Positions 25,788 through 33,095 of a DNA stretch of 35,687 nucleotides are shown in pieces. Every line of letters starts with the position of its first letter. Position 1 is the stretch's first letter. This stretch comes from Bythopirellula sp. (GTDB lineage: Bacteria > Planctomycetota > Planctomycetia > Pirellulales > Lacipirellulaceae): contig JANQQA010000202.1 in the NCBI GenBank assembly GCA_028285205.1, positions 1-35,687 on the forward strand. The letters are read 5' to 3'. The notes under the pieces were generated by a model. The model saw nothing but the letters and a program-made list of their open reading frames with translations. It searched no databases and was not told the origin of the DNA. The translations under genes were made by a program, and so were the position numbers.

Positions 25788-25944
25788 GGTTTTGAAAGGT
25801 TCTGCATTTTTGTTTACAAAACCGCAGCCTCATGCCGCGCTAGGTGAAGTCGTAAGTGCCTGTGATCGTTGCGGTTGTGTCACCGTCCTCGCCGCACTGG
25901 CTTCACGGTTTTGAAAGGTTGGTGCCTATAGGCCTTTCAAAACC
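25788..25944. repeat. Direct and inverted GGTTTTGAAAGG repeats
   Basis: GGTTTTGAAAGGTT occurs at 25788-25801 and again at 25907-25920. The second copy is followed by its inverted complement CCTTTCAAAACC (25933-25944), making a 12-bp perfect stem with a 14-base loop that itself contains the palindrome CCTATAGG. The first copy is followed by a partial inverse (AAAACC near 25819). The 506-base stretch 25699-26204 otherwise shows no convincing gene. The pattern could be the ends of a decayed small mobile element, or transcription-control hairpins. Confidence 0.6.
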
Positions 25945-26204
25945 CTCCTCCGCCCTTGCCAGCACGCTTCATCTTTACAATTCCCCTTCTGCGCAGCGAC
26001 AACCCCTCCCGCGACGCAAACAATGCCGCTCCGGTCGGTTTCAATCACATGCTCAAGCCTAGCGAAACGCTTGGCCCAAATTCAATGGAAAAGTTGCGTA
26101 GCGAATAATCTCGAGTGACGGACTTGAAATGTCAGGCGACGGCGCCTTCTTCTGTGGTGACCGTCCAAAGCACACGTCTCGCGCTCAACGCGTTGGATAA
26201 CTCG

Positions 26205-26879
26205 CTAACGCTCTTTTGACTGGCTGAGTTTCACCAGCAGCGGGAACGCGGCCATCAGCGCCGCGATCAGACTGATCGGGGGCAGCCACCAAGGCCAATG
26301 CGATACCGCCAGCCATCCCCTCCAGCCGAGCACAATCAGATGTAGCAAGACAAGCGCCAGGCAGAGGTAGCCCATCCGCTGACTGCGTTTCCAGCGCACG
26401 CCGCCCAGCGCCTTGGCCATCATCGGCAGCGTGGTGATCGCAGGCATCGAGAGTGTCCACAACGCCACGACACCCAGGGCCATCCCCAACTCGCCGTCGA
26501 GGTTCAGCCGTCCGTCCTCCTCAAAGTACTTCGCGAAGTAGGCAGGCGTGAGTAGACAGACGCTAAAGAATGCGTGGATCAGGGCGAGCGAAAAGCCCAT
26601 CAACCCGCAAAACTTGACGACTACCAGCTTCCGCTTCGGGTCGTCGTTGTGCCACTTGATAACCCGCCCGATGAGGTAAGAGCATGCCACAAAAAAGACC
26701 GCAGCCAGCGCGCTCGCCTTGTTCAGGATGAACAGCGGGAAGTGTCTCCAAGGCACGTCGCCAGCGAAGTGGTAGCGCACTACGGCGTAGGCCACGGCCG
26801 CGCCAAAAACCGCCGCAAACCACTTCGCGGTGATCGGTTGCCAAAGCCGGTTCTCGGGAAGCGGACGATCTTCTTCCAC
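26205..26879 (-). CDS. Ferric-reductase-like transmembrane haem protein
   Basis: The frame opens with a GTG at 26886-26888, but that codon overlaps the Shine-Dalgarno sequence. The GTG at 26877-26879 (reading M/V-EEDRPLPENRLW) lies eight bases after GAGGAG and is the better start, giving 224 residues. About six hydrophobic segments are visible (FAAVFGAAVAYAVVRYHFAG, ASALAAVFFVACSYLIG, LMGFSLALIHAFFSVCLLTP, LGMALGVVALWTLSMPAITT, MGYLCLALVLLHLIVLGW, WWLPPISLIAALMAAFPLL). Histidines inside helices three and five (LIHAFF, LLHLIV) fit the haem b ligands of the ferric-reductase-like/YedZ (MsrQ) family, which pass electrons across the membrane. No FAD/NAD domain is attached, so it would need a redox partner. 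No MsrP-like partner gene is in the window. Confidence 0.7.
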   Translation of the reverse strand: MEEDRPLPENRLWQPITAKWFAAVFGAAVAYAVVRYHFAGDVPWRHFPLFILNKASALAAVFFVACSYLIGRVIKWHNDDPKRKLVVVKFCGLMGFSLALIHAFFSVCLLTPAYFAKYFEEDGRLNLDGELGMALGVVALWTLSMPAITTLPMMAKALGGVRWKRSQRMGYLCLALVLLHLIVLGWRGWLAVSHWPWWLPPISLIAALMAAFPLLVKLSQSKER

Positions 26880-27434
26880 AACGTTCACTCCTCGCCCAGT
26901 TTGCCCGCCGATAACTTTGCATCAAGAGCAGCGATGCTTAGCCGGGAATTCAAAGCTAACGCGGCCCGAAACCGATTCCAGCACAATTGCCGCTTATTGT
27001 ACCCATGATGCGCGCGACTCGTGCACTGCGCTTGGCGATTTTTTCAGTTAGTCCGGTTCCTAGAAGCCGATTTGCAGCACCCACGAACACGCTCAGAAAA
27101 CCGGCCGGCCCAATCTCAACGAATGAAGCGCCCGACTCGCACCAAATCGAGCCGCGCCGGTCAGAAGGCGAAGCCGCGCGCCATCTGCCGAGGCTTCACC
27201 ACAGAGGGCATAAAGACCGCGGAGGAGGATGAGCCACAGAATATCGAACAAGGAAATTCCAAAGGCAGAATTTCCTTGATGCACTTCGTTCTTGCGAATT
27301 CGTTGTTCGAATGCACTTTCGCAAAGGCGCGAGGAGCTACACGCCGATTCCTTCGCGCCTTTGCGAGAGCCAAATACCCGCGGTTGCCCGCGGCTCGTCT
27401 GAGCAAATGCTCCCGTCGACCACGACGCGGTGAA
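26880..27434. other. 555-base region without a convincing gene
   Basis: A long plus-strand frame runs through 27021-27701, but most of it is antisense to the lipoprotein gene at 27435 and the rest is basic, low-quality sequence without a ribosome binding site. The part 27167-27365 is repeat-like and rich in hairpins, described separately. The upstream part (26889-27000) should contain the promoter of the haem protein gene. Confidence 0.4.
27167..27365. repeat. Hairpin-rich intergenic repeat element
   Basis: Three motif blocks follow each other: CACCACAGAGGG with GCGGAGGAGGATGAG; an imperfect palindrome built from ATCGAACAAGGAAATTC and GAATTTCCTTG; and a hairpin CGCAAAGGCGCGAGGA (27320-27335) opposite TCCTTCGCGCCTTTGCG (27349-27365), almost perfect over 16 bp. 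From general experience, blocks of the kinds 'CACAGAGG', 'GAATATCGAACAAGGAA' and 'CGCAAAGGCGC' recur in intergenic DNA of planctomycetes and several other environmental phyla. I cannot count copies here, since only one is in the window. Confidence 0.5.
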
Positions 27435-27737
27435 TCACTCGGGAGCGGAATCGGTGGTTGCTTCCTCGATCGCAACTTCTGCATCGCTGGCGGTTTCTTT
27501 GACGGCGTCTTTCGCGTCGCTGGTGGCTTCTTCGACCGCACCGGCGGCCTCGTTAATGACTTCCTTGGTTTTGTCGGCGGCTTTCTTAACGTTGTCTTTG
27601 GTGTCTTCGGCAGCGCTCTTGATGGCTTCGCCGGTCGCAGTGGCTGCATCGCCGGCCTTGTCTTTAGTTTGCTCGGAACATCCCGCTGCGGTAACGATTG
27701 ACGCCAGTACGAGCACCAGATGGGTGAGGTATTTCAT
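27435..27737 (-). CDS. Small lipoprotein with LEA/apolipoprotein-like helix
   Basis: ATG 27735-27737 follows AAAGGATTAGAGAACG, a good ribosome binding site. The 100-residue product has a signal peptide with a lipobox (ASIVTAAGC, Cys20), so it should be lipid-modified and membrane-anchored. The mature part is one long amphipathic helix with 11-residue-like periodicity rich in Ala, Lys, Asp and Glu (DKAGDAATATGEAIKSAAED, VKKAADKTKEVINEAAGAVE), as in LEA group 3, apolipoprotein-like and YtxH-like proteins. Such proteins often protect membranes or bind envelope components; the specific role is unknown. The repetitive composition creates a long shadow frame on the opposite strand. It is divergently oriented to the next lipoprotein gene at 28253. 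Confidence 0.8.
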   Translation of the reverse strand: MKYLTHLVLVLASIVTAAGCSEQTKDKAGDAATATGEAIKSAAEDTKDNVKKAADKTKEVINEAAGAVEEATSDAKDAVKETASDAEVAIEEATTDSAPE

Positions 27738-28252
27738 CGTTCTCTAATCCTTTCGATTTGTGGCAAAGGTATGTGGAGTTGCCAACTCGGAGTATGGATA
27801 ACAACCACCAATTGTAGTGTGCTAGCGGTAGGGTCTTGTATAGGTCGAATGTGGGGATTGCGAGAAAAACGAAGTCACCAGCTACTCGATCGCTCACTGG
27901 ACCATTGGGCGCTAGATTAAGCGTGCGCACGACGTTCGCTAACGGCACGAACGCCGACTCGCAGAACAGTCGCTAGCATCACCGCCGACTGACATTGACT
28001 GCCAGCAGTTGGCTTCTATAATCCCCGCCGATCTCCAGGCGGATGGTACGTCTTTGCTTGGGGATCTCAGATTTAGTGGTGCTTTAGGGGAAGACTGCCG
28101 AAATGTGAAATAAGTGTGATGGGAACGATTCTCTCACATCTACACATTTTGCGTACCAACGAAACCCTGACGGACGCGCCTTGCTGAGATGGCAGAGGGT
28201 TCGTCCGACTCACCAAGAAATTCGATTCTTCTTGAATCAAGGCAAGGAAGCC
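27738..28252. other. Divergent control region between two lipoprotein genes
   Basis: This 515-base stretch has no convincing gene. It contains the strong promoter at 27995-28022 and then a leader of about 220 bases for the plus-strand lipoprotein gene. In the leader AACCCTGACGGAC (near 28162-28175) and AGGGTTCGTCCG (near 28196-28207) could form a hairpin shortly before the ribosome binding site AAGGAAG (28244-28250). This is a possible site of translational control, but the structure is short and interrupted. Confidence 0.4.
27995..28022 (+). promoter_or_regulatory. Strong promoter of the Pro/Ala-rich lipoprotein gene
   Basis: TTGACT (27995-28000) and a perfect TATAAT (28017-28022) are 16 bases apart. 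Transcription would start near 28029, about 224 bases before ATG 28253. Confidence 0.65.
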
Positions 28253-29476
28253 ATGCGAAATACGAGCGTTGCAACATTGGCAGCCGTCTACTTGGTTGCT
28301 GCGGTAGGTTGTCAGTCTGCGCCCAAGTTGGCGTTTTGGAAGTCGGGAGACAAGTCAGACGTCGAATCGACGGCCCTGGCACACTCTGCTCCCGCGTTGC
28401 CAGCCGATGTGGCCAAGCAGGCTGAAACGCTGGCCGCCGCGACGCCTTCGATTGACTTGGCTGCGCCAGCGGCTGCGGGCTCGCTCGCGTCTGCCCCTCC
28501 GTACTCTCCCGCGCCGCCGTATGTGCCGGCAGCGGCAAGTAGTCCAGCTGCGCCACCGTTTGGCGCGGTGAGCGCAACGTCGCAGCCGACTCCGTCGGCG
28601 TATCCAACGACTCCGGCACCTGCGTTTGCTTCTACCGCACCGTCGGCAGCGACGCCAGGACTAGCGACTCCGCCGATGGCGCCTGCCGCAACCATGGCAG
28701 CAGCCCCCAGCACGCCACCTGTCACACCAACGGTCGGTGCCTCGCCGTCCATAGCGGCCAGCACTCCGCCGGCGCTGTACAATCGCGATCAGTCCGCGGA
28801 CTTGGGTTCGGTCGACATGCCGTACAATCCTAACGCCGTGCCGCCAGCTAAAACCGTTGCTTCCTCAAGTTCTAGTCCGGTTACGCCAACGGCATCGCCC
28901 GCGACGACGGATCGCTACGCGTCGAGCAACCTATCCGGTGGCTACCCAAGCACGGGGGCGCCCAGCATGCCGCCCGTCGCAAGCAGTCAGACTGCCGGTT
29001 CGGCGCCCTCCTACGGCACTGGTGACCGCTACGCAAACGTGATGACGACGCCAGCGACTCCGCCTAGCGGTGTGAATCTCGCGTCGACCGGCTCGGCACC
29101 CAGCACGACACCGTCTGCTTACACGCCGCCAGCAAGTAGCGCTCCTGCCGTCTCGAGTTACAGTCCGCCCGCCGGCGATCGTTACGGCGCGGTGGCCGCG
29201 ACGCCTGGTTCGTCGATCACGTCTTCGGGAATGGCACCCGGCGCGGTGACTCCGACGGTTCCGCCAGTTTCCTCGGCGCCGTCGTTTGGCTCGACTCCGC
29301 AGGTGGCCAGTGCGAAGCCATATCGTCCCGGTGGCACGTCGACGTACGAAGGTTCATTGACAGATGGGCCGAGCGTGGAGATCGCCACGCGACCGAATCC
29401 GCCAGAATCGACGGTGCCTAACGTCGCGACGCCTTCAATGCCGCCTCAGTCGACGCCGACACCGCGTTATCGATAA
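28253..29476 (+). CDS. Pro/Ala/Ser-rich lipoprotein
   Basis: ATG 28253 with AAGGAAG just upstream starts a 407-residue protein. The signal peptide ends in a lipobox (VYLVAAVGC, Cys20), so the protein is probably lipid-anchored in the envelope. The mature chain is almost entirely low-complexity Pro, Ala, Ser, Thr and Gly. The degenerate unit DRYA or GDRY followed by 20-40 residues occurs at least three times (DRYASSNLSGG, GDRYANVMTTP, GDRYGAVAATP). The C-terminus has a short more ordered part (KPYRPGGTSTYEGSLTDGPS). No catalytic motif is seen. Such extended chains may span the periplasm or link the membrane to the cell wall. It has a strong promoter and a long leader, suggesting high expression. 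Confidence 0.8.
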   Translation: MRNTSVATLAAVYLVAAVGCQSAPKLAFWKSGDKSDVESTALAHSAPALPADVAKQAETLAAATPSIDLAAPAAAGSLASAPPYSPAPPYVPAAASSPAAPPFGAVSATSQPTPSAYPTTPAPAFASTAPSAATPGLATPPMAPAATMAAAPSTPPVTPTVGASPSIAASTPPALYNRDQSADLGSVDMPYNPNAVPPAKTVASSSSSPVTPTASPATTDRYASSNLSGGYPSTGAPSMPPVASSQTAGSAPSYGTGDRYANVMTTPATPPSGVNLASTGSAPSTTPSAYTPPASSAPAVSSYSPPAGDRYGAVAATPGSSITSSGMAPGAVTPTVPPVSSAPSFGSTPQVASAKPYRPGGTSTYEGSLTDGPSVEIATRPNPPESTVPNVATPSMPPQSTPTPRYR

Positions 29477-29499
29477 AGTAGAGAAGGTGAATTACGGAA

Positions 29500-29556
29500 A
29501 GTGACAAGCGCAGTGTGACGACGCGTGCAAGACGACAACGTCACCCTTCTGTCACT
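29500..29556. terminator. Nested inverted repeat between convergent genes
   Basis: AGTGACA (29500-29506) pairs with TGTCACT (29550-29556), and inside it GTGACG (29515-29520) pairs with CGTCAC (29539-29544). It lies between two converging stop codons (29476 and 29582) and may act as a bidirectional terminator. There is no strong T-run, so this is tentative. Confidence 0.4.
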
Positions 29557-29581
29557 CTTCGGAATTCCTGCTGGCGAGTTC

Positions 29582-29905
29582 TTACCAACCCATGACCATG
29601 TTGGACTCGACGGTCTTACGGGCTTGTTCGAGGTCAACGCCGGTTTCCTGCATGTAAAGTCGAATCGCGTGCACTTTGTCGCCTTCCGCCTTGGAGAGGC
29701 AGTCACGTGCGGTCGAGCAAGGGTCGGTGTGGCCAGCAATGCCGAGTGCGGACTTGGAGATGACCCACGTGTCGCGGGGCCGTTTAGTCATGCGAATGAC
29801 GCTGTCGTTAGGATAGGTTTCTGCCACCACTGCGGAGGCACCATCGTTGTCCTCTGCCCAGGTAATGATGATGTGACTGTCCGTCTCGACTTCGAATAAC
29901 GGCAT
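29582..29905 (-). CDS. Small protein with an L7/L12-like C-terminal helix
   Basis: ATG 29903-29905 is chosen because AAGGAGATC is positioned ideally before it; the frame is open to 30019 but without a start signal. The product is 107 residues. The N-terminal half is beta-rich (MPLFEVETDSHIIITWAEDN, AVVAETYPND, DTWVISKSALG). Residues 77-102, DKVHAIRLYMQETGVDLEQA followed by RKTVES, follow the pattern of the ribosomal protein L7/L12 C-terminal domain (K-ooxAIRxxTGLxLKEAKxLVE). In L7/L12 this surface recruits GTPases to the ribosome. Several bacterial stand-alone proteins carry this fold with unknown roles. Two cysteines (C63, C69) are present. It could be a ribosome-associated or regulatory small protein; the resemblance covers only about 25 residues. 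Confidence 0.65.
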   Translation of the reverse strand: MPLFEVETDSHIIITWAEDNDGASAVVAETYPNDSVIRMTKRPRDTWVISKSALGIAGHTDPCSTARDCLSKAEGDKVHAIRLYMQETGVDLEQARKTVESNMVMGW

Positions 29906-30105
29906 GACGATCTCCTTGTGTACTTGAATGACTGACGCCCAGTTTGTATCGGCCAAAATCGGCTGGCTTTTGGGGCGGAGAAAGCGCGCCTCATGCTCGG
30001 CTCCATCCGCTGCTACCAATGTAATTTAAGGGCCTGACGGAAGTCAACTTGGGCTAGAAATCAAGCCTTCTTGTGGTCTTCCGCTCGTAGAATGTTGGTC
30101 GCCGC

Positions 30106-31065
30106 TCAGGCGGTCTCGACCACTTCGTCATCGTGCTCGGCGAATACCTCCTCGGTGGGCTGGGCATCGCTAATGGCCGAAAAACGCTCGATTTCGTGTT
30201 CGCGGATGGTCCGCCCGTTGTGCTTGTAGAGGCAGTTGTAGCCGTTCGCTCGGGCGCTGTAGAGTGCCGAATCGGCGCGAGAGAGTAGCTTCTCCGCGTC
30301 GTCGTGGGTCGACACTTCGACGATCCCTCCGGCGACGACACAATGATCGAGCGAGTCTGCCGTTCTGAGCAGGCGTTCGCTGAAGATGACGCCACCGGCG
30401 AGACTCGTCTGCGGCATCAACACAACAAACTCTTCGTTGCTGTAACGGGCGACTACGTCGGTTTCGCGAGCGCAGTTTTCGAGCAGTTCAACGAACTCGC
30501 CGACGATCGGATCCGCATCGTCGCTGCTGCAGTCCACGCTGAACAGCGCCAGCGAAAATCGACTGGCATTCTGTTTGTGCAGCGACAGCAACACTTCCAA
30601 TTGCTCCTCCATCGCGCGTCGATTGTGAATGCCTGTGTCGGGGTCGGTTCGCGAGCCAGCGAAGTTCATCAGCTGCAACGATTGTTTGCGAAGTTGATCA
30701 TAAGCGAGCGACAGGTCGGTCGCCAACTTCATGGTGGGCACCAGCAGTGCTTCCGCCTCGGCGCTTAGCGCTTGCCAGCTGTCTTCGGTTGCGCTGGACT
30801 GCAGGTCAGAGACCTTCGAGTTGAATTGCGAAATGTTCGCTTGATGCGAAGCGACATCTTGACGAATACGTCCGGCGATCTGTTGCAGCTCTTTCGCAAT
30901 ATGCGCGGCGCGCAGGAGTTCCTGGCTGAGTTTGAAGTCTTTGAGTTGTGAGTTGCTGGAAAACGATCGCCGACCCACCAAGTAGCCGATCACCGCCACG
31001 GCCGCCAGTGCCACGGTATCGGCCAGATAACCTTCAAAACCACTCGCCAAAGCCAAGAGTTCCAT
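30106..31065 (-). CDS. Membrane-anchored degenerate GGDEF protein with intact I-site
   Basis: ATG 31063-31065 (MELLALASGFEG) is preferred over a TTG two codons earlier; AAGGAT stands upstream. The 319-residue protein has one membrane helix at about 15-31 (DTVALAAVAVIGYLVGRR), then a coiled-coil stretch of about 90 residues, then a GGDEF domain from about 139 (DPDTGIHNRRAMEEQLEVL). The catalytic signature, normally GG(D/E)EF, is SNEEF at 209-213: both glycines needed for GTP binding are gone. The RxxD inhibitory site is kept as RETD at 200-203, exactly five residues before. This combination is known in proteins that bind c-di-GMP as receptors rather than make it. It may read the signal made by cyclases such as that at 22247. 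A 54-residue membrane protein is encoded 96 bases upstream. Confidence 0.85.
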   Translation of the reverse strand: MELLALASGFEGYLADTVALAAVAVIGYLVGRRSFSSNSQLKDFKLSQELLRAAHIAKELQQIAGRIRQDVASHQANISQFNSKVSDLQSSATEDSWQALSAEAEALLVPTMKLATDLSLAYDQLRKQSLQLMNFAGSRTDPDTGIHNRRAMEEQLEVLLSLHKQNASRFSLALFSVDCSSDDADPIVGEFVELLENCARETDVVARYSNEEFVVLMPQTSLAGGVIFSERLLRTADSLDHCVVAGGIVEVSTHDDAEKLLSRADSALYSARANGYNCLYKHNGRTIREHEIERFSAISDAQPTEEVFAEHDDEVVETA

Positions 31066-31161
31066 CGTCAAGAGATCCTTATGTGTGGTGTCGCCTAACG
31101 GGCAACGCGAAAGCGATTGGGGTGCCGCAACCTTGTGGACAGGTTGAGCACAAGTTTGGGG

Positions 31162-31326
31162 TTAGATATTGCCGCGACCGGTGAAGCCGCGCATGCACAA
31201 GAAACCAAGACCCGCGACGACTGCCAGCAGGGCGATCCACTCCGCTTGGTCGAGTCGATTGAACCAGACCCAGGTTTCATGGAGCACGGTGTTCGCTCCG
31301 TCTGTCACATTGTCGATTACGCCCAT
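31162..31326 (-). CDS. 54-residue single-TM protein
   Basis: ATG 31324-31326 is preceded at a good distance by GAGGGT, and the frame ends at TAA (31162-31164). The peptide starts MGVIDNVTDGANTVLHETW, has an amphipathic segment (FNRLDQAEW) and then one membrane helix at about 31-46 (IALLAVVAGLGFLCM), ending in a basic RGFTGRGNI tail. It is encoded just upstream of the degenerate GGDEF gene, 96 bases apart on the same strand, so it may be a membrane partner of that receptor. No family is recognised; composition, ribosome binding site and strand support it being real. Confidence 0.6.
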   Translation of the reverse strand: MGVIDNVTDGANTVLHETWVWFNRLDQAEWIALLAVVAGLGFLCMRGFTGRGNI

Positions 31327-31408
31327 GATTGAGACCCTCGGGTGTATGATTTGAAGGGCAATGCTGCCCGTCGGTCGCTACTTCAACGATAGGTCAGAAA
31401 GCCACCGA

Positions 31409-31467
31409 TCGCGGGCGTCGTTGGCCCGCGACGGAACACGGCTTCGCCCTAACCTGGCAGAAGCCGT
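31409..31467 (-). terminator. Tandem hairpins downstream of the zinc-ribbon membrane gene
   Basis: ACGGCTTC (31438-31445)/GAAGCCGT (31460-31467) and TCGCGGGC (31409-31416)/GCCCGCGA (31424-31431) are two perfect 8-bp stems in a row. On the minus strand they lie after the stop of the gene at 31522 and before the 54-residue gene, so they may end or attenuate transcription. No long T-run follows. Confidence 0.45.
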
Positions 31468-31521
31468 AGAACCGTCGTAATCGCGAGCGTCGAGCGTGCT
31501 GAGGCATCGGGGCTCGCGGGA

Positions 31522-32634
31522 TTATTTCGTGCTGAGGTCGACCTCGCCGAGCAGGTCTTCCAGACGGGCACCGTACAGGCCGCCCTGCTTGCCTTTGCGA
31601 CGGTAGCTCACTCGGCAGAGGTATTTCGGTTTGACCCAAGTCGCGCCGTCGATCGAGACTTTCACGAACGGACGATGCGATTTGGAGTTTACCAGCATGG
31701 TTTTCAGATTTTGCAAGTCCTCTTCCGGTATGCCGCGTGCGGGCACGCTACCCGCGTAGCTGAGCCGCGCGTAACGTTCGGCGGCTAAGAACAGCGTGAG
31801 AATCTCGCCGTTGCTGTTGGACATGTAGCCGATGATGATGCAGTCTTCGCGCTCGCGATTCTTGTCCGCTTTGTTCTTCTCGTCGTCGAGTTCGGCTTTG
31901 CCAGCGAGGTCGCCGACGGCTTCTTCCAAACTCTTCTCATCGTCGGCCGCCACTTTTTGGGCCTGATCCATGATCGCGCCCATCAGGTTGAACTTCGCTT
32001 TTTCTTTGACGTTCCAGTCGAGCAGTCTCTCGTAGGGGATGCCTCCGATTACTGCGAGCGACATCACCACGCCCGTCAAGCCGCTGAGGCCGACGTAGCA
32101 GACCCAGCCTTTTTCCGGCATGCCGCGAAACGCGACCGACCACGTGTTGATCGGCCGTAGGATGTAATCCAGGAACTTCGTGTCGGCTTCGTGCTTCATC
32201 ACCTGCACGAAGCAGTACGTGTGACACACAGCAAACGAGCAGAAGCCGATAAATAGCTGCCACAACGACCACGAGGTGCGCAACCACGGATCTTGTGCTG
32301 TTGCGACGCGGACGATGACGCTCTCGGCGATCACCACAAAGATGCAGGCGCCGAGAATGTACGCCCAGGTGGGCAGCTTGGCGGACGGCTCTGGTTTGGT
32401 GTCCTCTTCGGTGGCCAGTTTGGGATCGGTCGCAACTTCCCAGCTGCGGTCGATCTCGACATACGAATTGATGCTCGCGTACCAGCCGCATTTTGGGCAG
32501 GCCAACGATGCGTGGTCGGGGACAGGTGCGCCGCATTTTTCGCAGACCGGCCCGTCGTACGATGTGTCGTCGAGGGGCAGGGTCGAAAGCGAATCGTCGT
32601 CGGCGAGTTCTTTCTTGAGCTGTTCGATGTCCAT
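31522..32634 (-). CDS. Zinc-ribbon membrane protein with a DNA-ligase OB-fold-like C-terminus
   Basis: ATG 32632-32634 (MDIEQLKKELADDDS) gives 370 residues; the frame is open further upstream but overlaps the next gene. Residues 31-49 form a zinc ribbon with C31, C34, C46 and C49 (CEKCGAPVPDHASLACPKCG). Three membrane segments follow at about 90-110, 123-145 and 178-198. A charged helical stretch (210-262) leads to a soluble C-terminal domain at about 263-365: CIIIGYMSNSNGEILTLFLA, LSYAGSVPARGIPEEDLQNL, FVKVSIDGATWVKPKYLCRV, GLYGARLEDLLGE. The order of elements (VIGGY start, yaGkVgtGf, loop, WVkPxlvceV, RxeD) matches the C-terminal OB-fold domain of ATP-dependent DNA ligases, but no adenylation domain or KxDG lysine is present. 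Whether this is true homology, and what it would bind at the membrane, is open. Confidence 0.7.
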   Translation of the reverse strand: MDIEQLKKELADDDSLSTLPLDDTSYDGPVCEKCGAPVPDHASLACPKCGWYASINSYVEIDRSWEVATDPKLATEEDTKPEPSAKLPTWAYILGACIFVVIAESVIVRVATAQDPWLRTSWSLWQLFIGFCSFAVCHTYCFVQVMKHEADTKFLDYILRPINTWSVAFRGMPEKGWVCYVGLSGLTGVVMSLAVIGGIPYERLLDWNVKEKAKFNLMGAIMDQAQKVAADDEKSLEEAVGDLAGKAELDDEKNKADKNREREDCIIIGYMSNSNGEILTLFLAAERYARLSYAGSVPARGIPEEDLQNLKTMLVNSKSHRPFVKVSIDGATWVKPKYLCRVSYRRKGKQGGLYGARLEDLLGEVDLSTK

Positions 32635-32840
32635 AGATCTGACGCGTGGTTCGAGTTGCGTAAGAAAGCCAGCAACGCTGGCGCGTACTCGAAAAGATAG
32701 TTTGCCAGCAGCGACGGGAGTAAAAAAACACCAGCTGCTACTTAGACCCGAGTGGTCTGGCTGTAACGACGGCGCGAATCGATGCGATTGTGACGACGGC
32801 CGATCGTGCATCGTTCTGTGGCTGAGCTCGAAGGGGCTCT

Positions 32841-33095
32841 CTAGCGATTCGCCGCGTCGTTCGTCGCTTGCTCTAGGTGTCGACTGTTGAGGGGGCCCGC
32901 GAGCCAGCGATTGATGGTTTTGCTGAAGACAATCAGCAGCGACGCGACAGCAGCTACCAGCACCAACCAAATGCACGCGACGGCAAGGAGCACGTATCCG
33001 CCAGGCAACGCCAACACCACACACATGATCGTGATGAGAAGCATCAGCGACTTCATCGAGAATCTTACACAGTCGTCTGCACTTGCGTCGGTCAT
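32841..33095 (-). CDS. Small two-TM membrane protein
   Basis: The 84-residue frame starts at ATG 33093-33095, which overlaps the stop codon of the upstream gene (ATGA, 33092-33095), so translation is probably coupled. Two hydrophobic segments are visible, about 14-30 (MKSLMLLITIMCVVLALPGG) and 33-58 (YVLLAVACIWLVLVAAVASL), followed by a short polar tail (SRHLEQATNDAANR). The FSMKSLMLLITIMCVVLA start resembles the hydrophobic opening common to many small planctomycete membrane proteins. No function can be assigned. It belongs to the run of minus-strand membrane genes from 33688 to 31522. Confidence 0.65.
   Translation of the reverse strand: MTDASADDCVRFSMKSLMLLITIMCVVLALPGGYVLLAVACIWLVLVAAVASLLIVFSKTINRWLAGPLNSRHLEQATNDAANR

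Noticed and set aside
27021..27701. 226-codon plus-strand open frame with a repetitive Gly/Phe-rich end
   Set aside because: Its second half is antisense to the lipoprotein gene at 27435-27737, whose Ala/Lys/Glu repeats create the pattern; the first half crosses repeat-like DNA and lacks a ribosome binding site.
31937..32731. 264-codon minus-strand frame overlapping the zinc-ribbon membrane gene
   Set aside because: Arg/His-rich shadow in another frame of a gene with clear domains and membrane segments.
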